Below, piece after piece: positions 13,312 to 14,587 of a stretch of DNA of 14,587 nucleotides. Position 1 is the stretch's first letter, and each line of letters starts with the position of its first letter. Below the pieces are notes generated by a model. That model had not been told where the DNA came from. It worked only from the letters and a program-made list of their open reading frames with translations, and did no database searches. Both the position numbers and the translations under genes were made by a program. This stretch comes from an uncultured Clostridia bacterium (GTDB taxonomy: Bacteria > Bacillota > Clostridia > Christensenellales > Borkfalkiaceae): assembly GCA_947629845.1 (NCBI GenBank), contig CANRFD010000029.1:1-14587 (forward strand). The letters run 5' to 3'.

Positions 13312-14587
13312 ATGGAAAACAGCGAATTTTTGGGCAAAGAACGGGTGGGAAAACTTCTCCTGAAGTTTGCCCTGCCCTGCATCTTTTCGCTCATCATCTC
13401 CTGCCTCTACAACATCGTCGACCAAATCTTCGTCGGCAACAGCAGGGTCGGCTACTTGGGCAACGCGGCGACGGGCGTAATTTTCCCGATCACGGTCGTC
13501 GGGTGGGGGCTCTCCCTGTTCTTCGGCGACGGCGCGGCGGCGTGGCTTTCCGTCTCCTTGGGGGAAGGGAAGGGGGAAAAGATCCACCGCGGCGTCGGGA
13601 ACGCGATGCTCGCCTCCTTCCTCTCGGGGTGCGCCGTCATCCTCGTCGCCTACCTCTGGGGAGACGATCTTCTGATGCTCCTCGGCGGAACGGAAGCCAA
13701 CCTCCCCTTGGCGCACGACTACGGAACGATCATCTATGCCATGATCCCGCTTGCGCTCGTGCAGAACTGTCTCGCCGCCGTCATCCGCGCGGACGGCGCG
13801 CCCGGCTATGCCATGATCGCCATGATCGTGGGCGCCGTGCTCAACATCGCCGGCGACCCCATCGCCATCTATGCGCTCGACTTGGGGATACAGGGCGCCG
13901 CGTATGCGACCATCCTCGGGCAGTTCGTGAGCTTTGTGATCTGCGCCTGCTATTTGCTGCGGAGCAAGACGTTCAAAATTTGCGGCAAGAGCTTTGTCCC
14001 CGACTTCAAAATTCTCCGCCGCATCATGGCGCTGGGGCTCTCGAGCTTTCTCACGCAGCTGTGCATCGTCGCAACGACCGTCGTCAATAACATCCTTTTA
14101 GTGCGGTACGGAATGGAGAGCCGCTTCGGGGCAGATATCCCGCTCGCGGCATTCACCGTCATCATGAAGCTGTTCCAGATCGTTCTCAACGTCGCGTTCG
14201 GCATCGCGGCGGGTGCGCAGCCCATCGTCGGCTACAACTACGGGGCGAAGCAGTACGGCAGGGTGAAGCGGCTCTTGATGCTCATCCTCCTTTGGACGGG
14301 CGGCATCTGCCTGTTCTGTACGATCTTTTTCGAAGCTATCCCGGGCGTGTTCATCGCCATGTTCGGCGCGGGCGGCGGCGCGGAGGGGCTGAATACCGAT
14401 CTCTACATGCAGTTTGCCATTCCATGTCTGCGCATCTATCTCATGCTGATCTTCTTCACCTGCGTGCAAGCGGTCTGCGCCATCTTCACGCAGTCCATCG
14501 GGGAGGCGAAGATCGCCGCGCCGCTCTCCTTTTTGCGGGACATCCTTTTAATCGCGTCCGCCATCCTCGTTCCGCTCGGAATGGGGC
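13312..14587 (+). CDS. MATE-family multidrug/cation efflux pump (MepA-like), 3' end beyond the window
   Basis: An open frame from ATG 13312 (GGAGG 6 bases upstream) runs without a stop to the window edge, giving 425 residues of an expected 440-460. It is a polytopic inner-membrane antiporter that exports organic cations using a Na+ or H+ gradient. It begins MENSEFLGKERVGKLLLKFALPCIFS, followed by TM1 with LYNIVDQIFVGN, the MATE signature at the end of TM1. Further hallmarks are GLSLFFGDGAAAWLS (TM2), AVIRADGAPGYAMIAMIVGAVLNIAGDP (TM4-TM5 region), and the second-half repeat GIAAGAQPIVGYNYGAKQYGRVK. About eleven hydrophobic segments can be counted before the edge. It is controlled by the strong promoter and the attenuator leader just upstream. 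The MepA/DinF-type subgroup is likely, but the substrate is not readable. Confidence 0.88.
   Translation, partial: MENSEFLGKERVGKLLLKFALPCIFSLIISCLYNIVDQIFVGNSRVGYLGNAATGVIFPITVVGWGLSLFFGDGAAAWLSVSLGEGKGEKIHRGVGNAMLASFLSGCAVILVAYLWGDDLLMLLGGTEANLPLAHDYGTIIYAMIPLALVQNCLAAVIRADGAPGYAMIAMIVGAVLNIAGDPIAIYALDLGIQGAAYATILGQFVSFVICACYLLRSKTFKICGKSFVPDFKILRRIMALGLSSFLTQLCIVATTVVNNILLVRYGMESRFGADIPLAAFTVIMKLFQIVLNVAFGIAAGAQPIVGYNYGAKQYGRVKRLLMLILLWTGGICLFCTIFFEAIPGVFIAMFGAGGGAEGLNTDLYMQFAIPCLRIYLMLIFFTCVQAVCAIFTQSIGEAKIAAPLSFLRDILLIASAILVPLGMG

Noticed and set aside
13281..14090. 269-codon plus-strand frame at the start of the MATE gene
   Set aside because: It is an Arg/His/Pro-rich out-of-frame reading. 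The real MATE frame starts at 13312 and stays open to the window edge.

Overview
The window looks like a stretch of a high-GC member of the Clostridia (Bacillota), probably from an uncultured lineage. The evidence is strong AGGAGG-type ribosome binding sites, sigma-A promoters of TTGACA/TATAAT type, U-tract terminators, a collagen-like surface protein with GAT/GPQ/GET triplets, a D-lactate dehydrogenase of clostridial style, and a MATE pump behind a transcription-attenuating leader. The lineage is inferred from protein style only. No phage, IS, integrase or CRISPR structure is visible.

Layout. (1) 1-2254: the 3' part of a HelD/UvrD-like helicase gene, overlapping by one base a HAD phosphatase of the YjjG type. 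(2) 2224-3288, minus strand: a family 2 glycosyltransferase with a TPR-like tail, convergent with the HAD gene. The HAD terminator lies inside its coding region. (3) 3394-4335: a divergently transcribed collagen-like protein with a Cys-rich N-terminus. The glycosyltransferase next door may modify it. (4) 4485-7216: a promoter, a CASTOR/POLLUX-like ion channel with two RCK-type regions, and a small YbjN-like protein, closed by tandem hairpins. (5) 7318-9118: a separately promoted gene for a Sel1-repeat plus degenerate AAA+-like protein, preceded by a start-stop mini-ORF. (6) 9120-12907: a P-type Ca2+-ATPase-like gene that lacks transmembrane helix M6, followed 19 bases later by D-lactate dehydrogenase. 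(7) 12955-13029: tRNA-Arg(CCT), followed directly by a perfect 38-base palindrome. (8) 13136-14587: a strong promoter, a structured leader with mutually exclusive folds that resembles the guanidine-IV (mepA) riboswitch arrangement, and a MATE-family efflux pump running off the window.

The points most worth following are the P-type ATPase that keeps all its catalytic motifs but has lost the M6 ion-binding helix, the attenuator or riboswitch leader of the MATE pump, the channel/YbjN pair, the degenerate AAA+ protein, and the collagen-like protein with its adjacent glycosyltransferase. No multi-gene defence or biosynthetic system was recognised.
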